DNA of 64,000 nt from Elmis aenea (taxonomy: Eukaryota > Arthropoda > Insecta > Coleoptera > Elmidae). A program made the translations under genes and the position numbers. Where the stretch lies: assembly GCA_947652605.1 (NCBI GenBank), contig OX393577.1, positions 67,046,108-67,110,107 on the forward strand, read 5' to 3'. Below are positions 24,595 through 36,889 of the stretch, in pieces. A model generated the notes under the pieces. It was not told the DNA's origin and searched no databases. It worked only from the letters and a program-made list of their open reading frames with translations. Each line of letters opens with the position of its first letter. Within the stretch, counting starts at the first letter, position 1.

Positions 24595-25365
24595 ATATAC
24601 TTCACAAAGTATATTTCTTGGATATAATAAACAGGACGCTAGCCATTGATAAAACCTTTGAAATGATAATTCCAATACCGGACCAATGGGAGCGTCAAGA
24701 AATAGAGCTAAATGACCTAGTCTGGAATACGGACGGGTCAAAAACGCAAAATAGCACAGGCTGCGGAATATGGGGAGCAGCACAACTGAGACAAGGCACA
24801 TCTGTAAGTCTTAAGACAGCGTGCAACCATATTTCAAGCCGAGGTGTACACTATGCACTTATATGCAGATACACTATTAGAAAGGTACATCCTATGGAAC
24901 AGCCAATCGGTGTCTTAATGACATATTAATACAAGGGCATAATGCTCATTGGAAAAAAGTTGCAGTACAAGCCCATTGCAATGGTCTCTAAAGAAAAGGC
25001 AAAAGAAATGCTTAGGATGAGCAGAACAGACATCAGAGCAGCCACAGGACTCGTCACAGGACACTGTGGGCTAAACAAACACTTGTACATAATAGGGCTC
25101 TCAGAGACCGATATATGCAGAGGATGTAGTGAAGAATAAGAAACTCCTCTTCACGTAATATGCCAGTGTGAAGGATTCACACACTATCGTCGTAGAGATC
25201 TGGTGATGGAGAAAGCCAACCTTAAAGAAAATCCTGGAGTTTTTCAAAAACACAGGACTTCTTTAAGGGGCCATCGCCAGAGGGTACAATAGACCAATAG
25301 GTCGCAGTACAGGAACCCGACCGCGGAAATAATTCTAGAAATTACTTAATATACTTCACAAAGTA
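24595..25365 (+). mobile_element. LINE fragment with RNase H and C-terminal zinc-knuckle region, with 17-bp target duplication
   Basis: The body (24612-25348) contains a start of an RNase H domain, NTDGSKTQNSTGCGIWG, with the first catalytic Asp. After frame breaks, the C-terminal AATGLVTGHCGLNKHL, ICRGCSEE and PLHVICQCEGFTHY (a C-x2-C...H...C-like pattern) follow, interrupted by one TAA. This is the end of a LINE of the I/Jockey group. It is flanked by a perfect 17-bp direct repeat, ATATACTTCACAAAGTA, at 24595-24611 and 25349-25365, the target-site duplication. Confidence 0.85.
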
Positions 25366-25369
25366 AAAT

Positions 25370-26440
25370 TCTTTTTTTTTTTTCAAAATTCACAATTACT
25401 TGAAACTTTTAAATGCATCAAAAAATCTTTTAGAATAATTAAAGTAACGATAAACTAAGTAACATCGTTATTTTTAATCATGTTGTGCTGGAGCTGCAAA
25501 TAGGATGCATTTTGAAACGTCTAGTATTTCCTTTGTAAATCGCATTTGTTTGTATGCAAAACGAAAACCGGTGTGTTGAAACAGGATATCGTTGTATTAG
25601 CAAGACTTGTTTGTATCGACGACAATAAAAAAAATGTTTTGCTCCAGATATGGCCATATATTTTTTCGGTGTCACGCATTACTAAAGAAATTTTGATTGA
25701 TGATGTTACAGCTGAAAAGTGTATCTTTCAGCTGGGGAACAGCAAGATTTCTTTTGTATTCTTGTCGGGCGCAACAGGAAATAAATCTACACAACTTTTT
25801 TTTGTTAATTTTCAAGTAATCGATGGAGTCACTCCGAACACACGGGGCCCTTTCGATTTGCCAGTATAGAGGTGCTACGAACTGATCCACACCCTGCGGC
25901 GTGATTTACGACCCTGATACTGGCACACATTAGTCATCTGACGGAACCCACGTGACGTCTCACGTGACCGGCCTGCGAGATCACGTTGTAAACCAATCCA
26001 GGAGCCTACTAATATATCGCAGCGATTTCCATATGTCAGCAAAGAATTGCGCTTTCGAATTTTGATTTCGCCTCTAACAAATTAGGGTCTATAGATTGAT
26101 TTAAATGTTTGTATGCTGAATTCTGATCTGCTCTTTATCTGTCCATTCGTATATTTTTCAAAACAGGAAATATTGCCAGTACTCCCTCCGAATCTATTGT
26201 GGAATATATAAAAAACAAACATTCCTAAAAATACGTTAGTATACGAGCAGTATGTAAAGAAATTTATTAACTGTCTTTATGGACAATAAAAAAACTGTTT
26301 TCCAGATTCAAAAACACATGAAAAATTTTGAAAATACTGTTCTCATATCACCAAAGTAACTCATACAGTTTAATTGTTAAAAAAACACTGATTTGCAAGG
26401 AGAATTTGTTCTTGAAAAATTGTATATCTACTTTATTTGA
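25370..26440. other. gene-free stretch
   Basis: No gene supported. A 107-codon frame at 25546-25869 has no recognisable features. At about 25,950 there is a short near-palindrome of two CACGTG words around a TGACGT core. Confidence 0.4.
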
Positions 26441-26615
26441 GACTGTGGTTAGGGATTGTAAATTTACCGACTTTTTGAATTACCGGTTATTCGGTAAAAC
26501 TATCAATCAAAACCGGTTTACCGGTAATTTACCGGTAAATCATATTATTATATATATTTATCTTATATTGTTTCTTTTTAGATTTTTTGCGGTTACTAAC
26601 ATTTTTAATGTAGTA

Positions 26616-26702
26616 GTTTTCGGAGTTTATCCGCGTCTCCCCTATAGTGAGATGCCGAAACGTCGAGCCAATTTAAATATTACCCGGATAAACTCCGAAA
26701 AC
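26616..26702. repeat. 18-bp perfect inverted repeat with 51-bp loop
   Basis: GTTTTCGGAGTTTATCCG and its exact reverse complement CGGATAAACTCCGAAAAC. The loop contains GATGCCGAAACGTCGAG. Non-coding and inside the hAT element. Confidence 0.85.
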
Positions 26703-26741
26703 CATATTAAAAATAAATATATTTATATACATTTATTTATT

Positions 26742-26791
26742 ATGAAACTGATTGAGATAGTTGAAGCCTAAACTATCCCAATTAGTTTCAT
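26742..26791. repeat. hairpin, 21-bp arms, 8-bp loop
   Basis: ATGAAACTGATTGAGATAGTT pairs with AACTATCCCAATTAGTTTCAT with two mismatches, about 40 bp right of the previous hairpin. Confidence 0.75.
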
Positions 26792-26849
26792 ACAATATAT
26801 TAGTTAACAGCCATTAACGTATCTAATATATTTTTATGTAATACAAGAT

Positions 26850-27375
26850 GGTTTACCCGGCGTTGCACGGGCGATTACAATTTTAATTACTGTTTTAGCT
26901 TGAATAAGCCCAATAATTCCAAATCATACACAAATGACATACTCTGATCAATCATCTTTTCATTTTCTTATAATTCCTTAAAAAATAACTATTTATTGCT
27001 TAAAAATTGAATAATAACTCAAATTTATTTTCTTTCGTCTTGTTTCAATTAAAAATGTACTAATAAAAATAATACTTCATGTACATTTATTACTAATTGT
27101 ATACAAAACAATCTTTACTTGTAAAATACACCGCGCCGTATCGTGTTATGACCAGGTATTTGCCGACGTAAGATCGAATCCCGTCCAAGTATTTTTTTTT
27201 TTTAAATTGGTAATATGTGCTTGTACTTAAAGTTTGGCGTTAGATCTGCAAGGTCCTAAATAGTAACTGTGCAAAATTTGGTCCCGATCGGTCAACGGAC
27301 CTAGGATTCTATAGCGAACAAACAAACAAACACACAAACAAACAAACAAACAAGCTCTTTTATATATATAGATTA
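26850..27375. repeat. interspersed repeat inserted in the hAT element, ending in (CAAA)n
   Basis: Begins near GGTTTACCCGGCGTTGCACG and ends with a CAAA microsatellite (27317-27352) and TATATATATAGATT. The class is not resolved: the simple-repeat end would suit a retroelement. A B-box-like word (GATCGAATCCC) at about 27,173 could hint at a SINE, without a clear A box. Confidence 0.55.
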
Positions 27376-27693
27376 AAGATTAATATAACACAATGTAAAA
27401 TGATAATATATAATATATAAAATAAAAATATTACAAAAAATATAATCCAGCATTACAAAAAACACATGGAAATAAAACTATTCTGAACAGAAAATATAAA
27501 ATGATTTAACATAATATACCTATGTTGTCAAACTATTAACAATAGTTTTTATTTTAAACTTTTCTTAAAAAATAACCACGTAGAAAATATAATTTATCTT
27601 AACTATCGTCTCCTAATTGCGACCTAATTTTTGTACAAAATAATCCATCCGCGGAAAAAGCTTTTTCGGATTCTACTACACTTGTTGATCGAG

Positions 27694-28090
27694 TAGTGAG
27701 TAAACAATCAAACAATCATATGCCATTAGTATGCTTTCCCCTTATTTTTTCTCTTTGAAAATACGTCAATTTTTTTCGATTATTTGATTTAGATTTTTAT
27801 CATGATTAGAAAGATATTGTAAAATTACCGCAATACCGGTAAAAAACTGGCAAATTACCGGTTAAATTTGAAGAGCATTTTTTGCGATTTATTACAATCC
27901 CTAGTCGTGTAGTGAGTAAACAATCATGCCATTTGTAAAATTTCCCCTTTTTTTCTCTTTGAAAATACGTCAATTTTTTTTTCATTATTTGATTTAGATT
28001 TTTATCATGATTAGAAAGATATTGTAAAATTACCGCAATTACCGGTAAAAAACTGGCAAATTACCGGTTAAATTTGAAGAGCTTTTTTTG
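27694..28090. repeat. tandem duplication of the hAT right end
   Basis: Two copies, starting TAGTGAGTAAACAATC at 27694 and 27910, run through AAAATACGTCAATTTTTTT and the GCAAATTACCGG stretch. The first copy ends with its own TTACAATCCCTA at 27892-27903, so the right TIR is present twice. Confidence 0.85.
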
Positions 28091-28200
28091 CGATTTACCG
28101 GTAAACAGGTAAACCGGTTTACCGGTAAACCGGTTTACCGGTATTACAATCCCTAACTGTGGTCTGTCTGTATGTCAAAAAATTATTATTTTAATATGAA

Positions 28201-28357
28201 CAGGGCCACCTTAGCCATAGGGCTAAATGAGCTATAGCCCCGCGGCGCCAGCCTTTTGGGGAGGCAATTTTTTTGCACTCAAATCAGTTTGACTTTTTCT
28301 AGTTCTGAAATTATTATTGTGTAGCGCACGGGCGCCAAATATCTTAGGACGGTCCTG
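28201..28357. mobile_element. hAT-type MITE, 157 bp, with 8-bp duplication
   Basis: Starts CAGGGCCACCTTAG and ends TTAGGACGGTCCTG, an imperfect TIR. The flanks are an exact 8-bp direct repeat, AATATGAA, at 28193-28200 and 28358-28365. It lies 37 bp right of the larger hAT element's target duplication. Confidence 0.85.
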
Positions 28358-28397
28358 AATATGAACAATAGAAATAGTTTTAACTAAGATTTACTTA

Positions 28398-28790
28398 CTA
28401 TTTCTTATGATAATCTCTTAAGGCAGTTATTCTCAACCTGTAGGCGTCCCCCCTTCCGGGGGGCGCGAAGATAAGTGGAAAACAAAGCAAAAAAATATTG
28501 AACAACAAATTACATTCGTAAAACAAAATATTACATTTTAAATACATTTTTACTTTGACAAAGTACGATGTTGGTAATGGCAAAAGTGTGCGAAAAGCTC
28601 TTGATTTTAGTAGACAAAATTCATTAACACCGGCTCAAAATTCAAACAGAAATTTTAAAGAAAGTTGTCTTCTGATTTCGCCACTTAATGTCAAATCTAT
28701 AAATTGTCTCTCTTCTTCAATTGATAGACCTCAAGGAGTAGGTCGTTTAAATTGGGTTTCTAATTTGTAATAATTAAAAATCAAACGTGT
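28398..28790 (-). pseudogene. hAT transposase C-terminal relic (ZBED/SCAND3-like)
   Basis: Minus-strand reading from 28,750 down gives SIEEERQFIDLTLSGEIR, then SRAFRTLLPLPTSY, the hAT C-terminal dimerisation region, with in-frame stops. The element end CAGTTATTCTCAACCTG at 28424 resembles the terminus of Charlie-like hATs (CAG...TTCTCAACC). The other terminus and the catalytic core are not found. Confidence 0.72.
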
Positions 28791-28799
28791 AACAATAAG

Positions 28800-29835
28800 T
28801 TTAGTTTAACATAAATTATGCTTATTAAAACAAAACTTTTTTTTTAAATAAGTGTTTCTCATTTAGTATGCAAGTTTTAACTCTAAATATTTCAGATATT
28901 CATTTTAAATATTTAAATATTAATTTAAAAATACATATAGGGTTTTTTGATCTATTAATGACCATGTACCACATCAATATTATGTAAAAATTATGTCATC
29001 AAATGCCCGTTTAATACCTATTAAAACTTTGGTTTTTATACCTGCGAAGTTTCTAAAATGAGAAATATTAGCAATAAAAGCATTTTTTTATGTACTAACT
29101 CAAGGGATGAAAAATTTGCACCTATAGCATAACTACGATTAATTCAAGTAAGCATTATGTGTTTAAAGCTAAATAAACTTATCCTGTAATCCAATAAGAC
29201 GCTTTTTTGCCTTTTACTAACCTTTTTCTTAAAACTCTTAAGCGTTGTTAATCTGGAATCATTATTATTGTGATTACTATTATATCTTTCATATTAATAG
29301 TCGGTGACCCAGAGGCCATAACAATAAATAATTTATCGGTAATATATTAGTGAATACTACCATAATAAACGACCACATACACATAATTTAATCAAGTTGT
29401 TGATACAATAAATTTAACATTACGTTACATAAAATCATATTAATTAGTTGCGTATCGCTCATTACAAACAACATAACACAATATTATTGCCATTAGTCGG
29501 CCCAGTATATTCATTATCATGATTTATTACCAGCTAGAAGACACCGCTATATAACGGCCCCTGTTTTCACGTTAAGACACTAACTGTATCAATTTTAAAA
29601 ATAAATAAATCTTTGTACTTAACAATTGATTAAACTCTTTTAAATTCATAAGTCTATTCCAATACTCTCTCGCTCCAACAACCAAAATATTTAAAATGTC
29701 AAGGTAGTGTCAAATAACTGTGCTTTTCTCCTTTTTTTTCTTCGAAATCTCTTGTACCTTTCGGTGTCGAGGTATGTTACAGTAACATTCAATGAAAAAA
29801 TCCTCTTTTATTACATTATAATCTAAATACATAGG
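28800..29835. other. gene-free AT-rich stretch
   Basis: No gene or clear repeat supported. Confidence 0.45.
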
Positions 29836-29839
29836 TACC

Positions 29840-29935
29840 TACTGTTAGTATTTAATTTGTGCTCATTTGTTCTTGATCAACTGTTTCCAACGTTTAGGCA
29901 TTGATTTAATCAGTTTTTCAATGTGGAATCAACAA
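29840..29935 (-). pseudogene. Tc1-like transposase C-terminal scrap
   Basis: Minus strand gives IEKLIKSMPKRWKQLIKNK followed by stop, the typical last residues of Tc1-type transposases (L-x-x-SMPRR-x-x-x-V-I). Nothing else of the element is evident. Confidence 0.6.
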
Positions 29936-29939
29936 AACC

Positions 29940-32800
29940 CAATCAGTTTAGCAACATATAGCTTAGAAGCAAAATATCTAAATACCTACTTATTTTAATA
30001 TTTTTAATCTTCATGGAATTTAGCACCTTTGCCAATATATAATAACCGATTTTCCTTGAATTTAAACACGTCATCGTATGATGACAAAGTTCAGAAAATT
30101 TTAGAGACACTGTTTTTTATAATTAATTATTGCTGTTTGTACACATGTTATTGGTTTTTCCAAATCATAAAACATTTCTATAAAGTATAATTGATTTTAA
30201 TACATTAAAATAATCTGCTTTTTGATTTCAATGCAACATTTAATTAAAATCAGTGTTTACATTTATTTCTGACGGTATTTAATAATAATTAATTTCATAT
30301 TTACATAAATATGTAAATCAATCTAGCAAAAGAGCAAATTTAGAAAAAAATAATTGGTTTACATTATTATAATACTAAATAACAATTTCAGGGCATGCGT
30401 TTCAGTTTTTAGGGTAAATTTGCTTAAAATGTTTTAAAACTAATTTTTTGTTGGGAAAGTTAAATTTTTTAAAAGCAGTATCCATTAAATTACAATGACG
30501 GTAATGTAAAATTTATTAATTTAAAAAAAGTTTTAAGCTAATTTTGATTGAATTCTGGTACACGGCTATTTTTAATACTTCTTCAAATACTTTCAACAGC
30601 TTATAACTTGACTGTTCGATATGTGAATTTAAAAGTAGTGTTAGCTAAAATGCAGTAGGTATTTGATATTATTTTTTTGTTATCTAATATAATTACACTA
30701 AGATTAAGAATCAGTAACATTATATATAAATATAAGGTAATATTCAGGAAAACTCATGCTAATACTCTGATGATCAAAAATAGTTTCTGCATTATTTTAA
30801 GCAATAATTCATAAATTATATTACATCATTTTAGGCTCTGTAAAAAAACATAAACCAAAGTTTTTTTCTTCTTAGACATTGCCTTTGTTTTAGGATATCT
30901 CTTTGGTATTGCATGGTCTTTCTGGATTTTTCTTATCTTCATGAATAGCACAGTAAGAATATCAAAATGTTGAAGCATTATCGAGAAATGAACGAGGAAA
31001 ATAAAAACATTTGCGTTTTTTATAGTTTTGCAGTTTTGCATTTTTAAAACACACCAGTTGGTTGCAACACTTGAGAGATGTTTTTATGTAATGGCAATTT
31101 CTTGTGTCGTTATCCGGATTGAGGTTCGAAACAACTAAAAAACAAAAAATATGTTGCAAAACCAATTTACAGCAATAGGTACTTAAATTGTTTAGTAATG
31201 AATAGTTCTTCAATAAAGCAAAACCCAAATTAGGAAATTCAATAGGTATTACGAAAACGGCAATCTCAAAAATATTGACATTTCTCATACCTTCGGCTAA
31301 GTATAATTCTTACTTATACGTATAACTTGTATTGTGGTATTACATTTTGACAAGCCTTTTGAAAATAAAATAAGTACTTTTATATATTAATGAACGAATG
31401 ACTTGAATAATCCAAACAAATTTCGAATCATTTAATACATTAACCTTGGAGAAACATAGAAATCGTCGTCAAAAAAGTTTTATGACTGCAAATATAATGG
31501 AAGTTCTTTCTTTACGATACGCCAAAGAATTTAATTTGAATTCTATAGCAACATATAAAAAATAGAATACTCACACGTGGTTTGTAGGAATTGGAAGAAT
31601 AATGCCCTGCAGGCCTGGCACACTCCGGTGATCACAGGACATTTTGTTACATTCCTTTGGTAAAAACCAACTATCTCCGACTTTGTAGCTTTTTTTAGTA
31701 TAAATGTCGATCCAACCTATATAGCGATTTGAAAAAAAAAAGCTAATGTGATGACGTTAAGAGTAAATAGTTGCTGATATGACCGCCTAATGGATTTTGA
31801 TATTGTTTTGTGTTCAGGATGTCGTAAAAAGTCTCAACAATTGTTTTACATTCCTGACACAATAACTGATAATTTAAACAAAGATTTTTATTTATTTTGT
31901 AACAAAAAAAAATTTATACAGTTTATAAACTAAGCAAATTAATATTACCCCAAGTTATAACTTGGAATTTAGATTTTTTTAACATTTTTGGGGAACAAAT
32001 AAATCTACTTTTAAAGCATTAATTACATAAAACTTTTGCTGGAATCGATGGTCATAAATTTCTTATTTGCATGGTTTAAAAAGACACTTACCTGAACCAA
32101 AATCGTCTCCTTTTATATATAACAGAAAACTAACCTTAAATAGAGACAAAAAGTTCATAGTTACAAATTAAAAAAGGAACATACTACATTACTTATGTTA
32201 AGGAGTGGTTATTAGATGTGGTTTTATTAACTAATTAAAGCTTATTATGCACATAATGAACAAAATTTTATTGATTAATTTAAACACAATATACAAGAAG
32301 CTGGTAAATTTAATTGTGTTTAAAATAAATGATGCTTTTTATTCACATACATAGACAAAGAATTTTCTTTTGCCACAACGTTATTTTTTTAATATCGTCA
32401 TAACAAGACTATAAATAGCATTAATAATGAAATTGTAATAGGTTTTCCAGTAATGTGGTTTAAACATATCGTACGAAGAGGAAAATAATATTCAATATCA
32501 CCATTTAAACCATCACTAATTTTCACTTGTTTGCAAATGGAAATGTAATAAACTCTCCCCCTTAATAGCAGATATATCAAGTTTTATTGAGATTGTTTTG
32601 CAAAACAATGATATTTTAAGCTCTGAAGTCAAACGTGGGTCGTGATCCATTAGGGTTACCAATTATTATTACTTAGGGTCTTGTATCAAGGCATATCTAT
32701 AAATAAATTAACATATTCAGATGTCGTTTAGCAATATATCTGAAATATTAAAAGCTGCAGGAAATAGCGTGTTTTACACAATTATTTGAAAAAACTGTTT
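29940..32800. other. gene-free stretch
   Basis: No gene supported. Two minus-strand frames at 30826-31288 have no recognisable features. 31195-31310 resembles 34495-34625, sharing a TTTCTCATACCTTCG-like end, so both are copies of an unclassified repeat. Confidence 0.4.
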
Positions 32801-32804
32801 TCCC

Positions 32805-33172
32805 TATGTTAAACGCCTATGCAAATCGCATATATTTAGTTATACAACTTCTCAAATCATAGCGCTTTTGCAGGGGTTTCGTTTTTGACGTTTTTCTCCG
32901 GAACCGTTTAAGATTTTTTCAAAAACTTTGCAACTCTATACTTGTAAAGAATGCGCGCATTGGTAAATAGAAGAATTTCGTTTTTATCTCTGACGGTTTC
33001 ATGGACAACGCGATCGCAAAAATTACCTTTATTATTCAACTTTTTAGTTTTTTCCCTATTTTTCGGAAGAAAATGGCCAGTGGCACGTACAACTCTGCAA
33101 AACAATTAGTTTAGATGTTTTTGATACAATAAACACAGTCTTGATCAGATTCTAGCGACAACATATCGTGAC
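32805..33172 (+). repeat. interspersed repeat R, copy 1
   Basis: About 365 bp including AGCGCTTTTGCAGGGG, TTTTTCTCCGGAACCGTTT, CTCTGACGGTTTCATGG, CAACGCGATCGCAAAAATTA and TTCTAGCGACAACATATCGT. The same sequence recurs at 40098-40398 in the same orientation and at 39965-40092 inverted. Class unknown. Confidence 0.85.
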
Positions 33173-33174
33173 CT

Positions 33175-34790
33175 TCCACGGTTAAATTTGACCGTTGTAT
33201 ATTTTACTTAAACCTTGTAATAATCATATTTAACATGCGTAATTATATTTATCGTTAGCAAATTCCTGGCTCATATTTTGGATTAAAACATCACGGTACA
33301 TACTGCAGCTGGTCAGCACTTACAGTAATTCGTTGACTTAATTAAATTCGCGATTGAGATGGTGCAAGGGGGCTTTTGCAATTTCGATGAATATTAATTG
33401 ACGTTTACCAGTTCCAATTAGAGAGGTATTGGACGCAATTTCCATACAAAAACCATTACTCCTTATCGGTATCTACGACAGAATCCTTATGTCCGTTTGC
33501 ATGAAGTAGATCGAAGGATATTTAAATATTTGAAAATGAACGTGCCAATCGCAAAATTCATCTTATGTATTAATTTTTAACAAAATTATGCAAGTAAGCA
33601 TTCGATCTTAAGCTTTAAATATTTTATATCATTCACTATCATCATTGCAAAACGATGCCCAAATTTTCTTTTTCCTTCAAAGCCGTTTCCATAGATGATA
33701 ACGTAACAGAGGGATGCTATTACTTATCAACAAGTAGATTTATTAAAAATAAAAAATAGTCTGCTGACGTGAGATGAGTCTCGAAACTAGATTATCTTAA
33801 AGCGATTCTGATGAAAAAGTGGTTTTTTTAAATTTTAATTAATTTATATATTTAAATTTTGCATGAATACCTAAGCAGTTTAAACTTTCGTACTTATTTT
33901 GTACGCAGTGTTTTTAATCGTGTTAATTTCCTTAAATGTAACCAAAAACGGTAAGCATTTTTTAGTCTAAATTTTATTTGGAAAAAGCTGGTGTTGGTGG
34001 TAAAACATTAACTGTAAAGTATTAATTTAGAAGAACAAAGAAACCATGCAAGAATTTTGAAACTAAGTCCTCAGAACCTTTGTTGATGCACCAACGTGCT
34101 TGGTTCTGCCAGTTGGATAACCCTGCCCTATACATTACAAATTTCAAATCGTGTAGGCTGCGACCTCTATCGGATACATACTCTACTTATATTTTGTACC
34201 AGGAGCACATAAAGGAGGTGGCAAGAACGCTACGACATATGCGACTGCTACAACCAACGTGTTAAAAAGAGATAAACAACGCCTTGCGTTTCTAAACTAG
34301 ATATAAGCACAACGTCCGATAGAAAATCTATCTCCTTCTAACCCAGCAACGATGTAGTGTGCATTTGATGTCCGTATTTTCAGCTTGTTTACATTCACTC
34401 AACCATAACAGCTGATCTTAAATGATTTGAAAAAGTTACATTTTAGCCTTAATAACGTCATTTAGGGTAAAACAAGAAATGTTTGCCCCATAAACTAAAA
34501 TAATCTTTCAATAAATGCAAAATTCCAAATAAATTAAGAAAAGTTTAGCGCTACGAAAAACGCGGTAATTTCAAAAATTAAAAACTACCTATAACTTTTT
34601 TCATACCTTCGACTATTTTTGAATAACAATTATTTACCCTCAGTTAGTTGAAGTAATTAAAGAGGTTTTAATAAAACGTGTGAATGGAATTTTATGCAAT
34701 TTCCTTGAATATTTTGGCTGCAGTCTTTCGGGATAACTTTGCAATTGCCTCCATATTATCTAAAAAATTTAAAGACACCTTAAATAATGC
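33175..34790. other. gene-free stretch
   Basis: No gene supported. About 33,740-33,790 resembles 19,940-20,000 (GAGTCTCGAAACT words), a small shared repeat. Confidence 0.4.
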
Positions 34791-34794
34791 AGTC

Positions 34795-34965
34795 CATCTA
34801 CTGTTAGGTGTAGGTCTATTGAGTTGTATGTGCTGACTTTGTTCATGTTCTTCTGTCTTGTGCTGATTTTATCTTTAATTTTCCTCTATATGTTTCGTTT
34901 CTGATTCTATATTTTTTTGTTTTTCCTTGGATTTTTCTTAGAAATCTCAATCCTGCTGCATTTTT
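34795..34965 (-). mobile_element. LINE family A, copy 5 (short)
   Basis: Minus-strand 3' terminus (CTACTGTTAGGTGTAGG on plus) joined by internal deletion to the block that in other copies lies 300 bp further in. Confidence 0.8.
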
Positions 34966-34974
34966 TTTTTTTAG

Positions 34975-35915
34975 TTGCCTAGGTGAAGTAATAACATACT
35001 AAAAATCATAATCTTAACGCAATAGATGCATCTAATATATTTAAAAGTATTGTGTAAGCAAATAATAAAAGATAGTGCTTTCGTGTAAGTTATTTAATTA
35101 ACACCTGAACGTTTCAAAGTAGTGATATATACTCTAAAAGTGCTATAAAGTTAAATAGTGATATATTTCTCCAGAGCTGTTATAAAGTTAAATAATGTAC
35201 GTACATGAAATACAAGGATTCGTAAAGATTTAACCTCTCTACATACATCTAATTGGGTTAAGTGGAACGCTTTATGTGAAGCATGAAATCAGTGATTCGA
35301 GAGAGAAGGGCCAGGACGAAAGTAAGACAGAATAATCTATCGGTAAAGGGGCTTTTACATGGCATTGACCGTTGTTAGTGAAATGTTGTTGGGATTAATC
35401 GAATTTTGTACTTTGTTGAAAGGCCATTTGGTCAGCGGTTTTACGTTCGCTTTTCTATATTTAAACGAAAAACGAATTTAGCAAGTTGCGGAATGTATTG
35501 TTGCTTTAGGAGAAGTAATCAGACTAGGAATTAAGTTTGGGTCGATAAAATCTGGAGATCTTCTTGCAAATAAAAATAAATTGTGCTACGTACATTGCGG
35601 AAAGTTCTGAATTGGTTGATGGATTTAAGTCTTCTATTGCGTTTCGGGTCTGTATGACCCAATAAGCATTTCAGTTGCTTATAACTTTTTTTACTTTTGC
35701 TTCCCAACCTTATTAAACTAGTTGGAGAAGTTTATTTTAACTTACGTGATTTTATAAACTATATTACTATGAAATAAAAACTGGGGTGAAAAATAATATT
35801 AAATTGTGTATGCCACCCTCAAAAAAAAAAATCTTAATCTTATTTAAATTATTGATATGATATGATGAACACGAATTATATAAAAGTAGATAATAGAAAA
35901 AAACTATCAAATCCA
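34975..35915. other. gene-free stretch
   Basis: No gene supported; 35,270-35,480 is slightly GC-richer. Confidence 0.4.
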
Positions 35916-35919
35916 ATCA

Positions 35920-36880
35920 CTCAATAACGAGGAGTGTTACAAGGAGATACCTTGAGCCCGAAACTATTCCTGGCATCTGTACAGGACCTGCCAGACTTTA
36001 TAAAAACGCACGAATCGTACTCCCCAATCTACGCACATGACCTAGTTATATACTCTAAAGACCTCCAACAACTTCAGGTAAGTTTGAACCGCCTCGGCCT
36101 TTGGTGCCATATAAATAAACTAGTCATTAACCACACAAAGAGCAAAATGATGAAATTTCGAAAAAGGGAGGTAGACTCAAAAATAACGACAAAGTTTACA
36201 TAAGAAACCAACACTCGACTTCATCAATGAATATGAATACCTAGAAGTAAACACTTCAAGCAACAGTAACCCTAACCAAACATATCAACGTAAGAAGTGG
36301 AAAAATGGCTCAAGTGATAGGATCTCTGAGGAATGTACAAAACCCAAGTCTAACCACTGCAGTTAAGCTATACAATATAAAGATCTGGCCTGCAGTAACA
36401 TATTGTTTCAAATCCTTGTGCACGATCCTAAAGGCAGGAGTGAAGGCAAGATACCTCAAGAAAGTTCTAGGCCTGCCGAAGAACGCATCTAATACTTTCA
36501 CTTTAGCAAAAACAAACACGACGGGAGAAGAGATTACAGGAAAATTTAAAAGCGTAACAACACAAGCTCAGGGAAAATACAGACAAATAGTAGAAGAGAA
36601 GAAAATGAAGTTTGTAGTCGAATGTTTCACTGATGGACCAGCTTTCGACTCTCAAGGATGGGCAGGTGCTAACCAGAAACAAAGACTCCTAATAACCGGT
36701 GTGACCCTTCATGGGTATCACCATCTAATATATGTAACAAACCACACTTCCATCATGCAGAGGAGGACTGTACTTACCGTCTGTCTAACCGCCCAGCAGT
36801 ACCACCTAATAAAATGTGAGAAAAGAAGGAGCCGGTCACAAACTCAATTCATTAAAGACTTATCCAAATAAATAAAATAC
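35920..36880 (+). mobile_element. LINE reverse transcriptase fragment, I/Jockey-like (type E)
   Basis: The first frame (35934-36203) holds LQGDTLSPKLFLASVQDLP and YAHDLVIYS; the catalytic YADD is changed to YAHD. The second frame (36305-36871) matches the following part: SLRNVQNPSLTTAVKLYNIK, then the KARYLKKVLGLPKNAS block. A frameshift separates them. The long second frame is relatively intact, but the changed catalytic box means no activity. Confidence 0.8.
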
Positions 36881-36889
36881 ATATAATAT

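Larger units (their letters stand above)
26450..28155. mobile_element. hAT element, non-autonomous, with 8-bp target duplication
   Basis: Ends are TAGGGATTGTAA and TTACAATCCCTA (perfect 12-bp TIR), flanked by the 8-bp duplication ACTGTGGT at 26442-26449 and 28156-28163. Both subterminal regions are rich in ACCGGTTTACCGGTAA repeats. No transposase is present. Inside are two hairpins (26616-26702 and 26742-26791), an inserted repeat (about 26,850-27,375), and a tandem duplication of the right end. TIR plus 8-bp duplication are diagnostic of the hAT superfamily. Confidence 0.92.

Noticed and set aside
25546..25869. 107-codon frame
   Set aside because: No recognisable family; overlapping open frames on the other strand; ordinary composition.
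27120..27200. tRNA gene suggested by GATCGAATCCC
   Set aside because: No A box and no cloverleaf; it is within an interspersed repeat.
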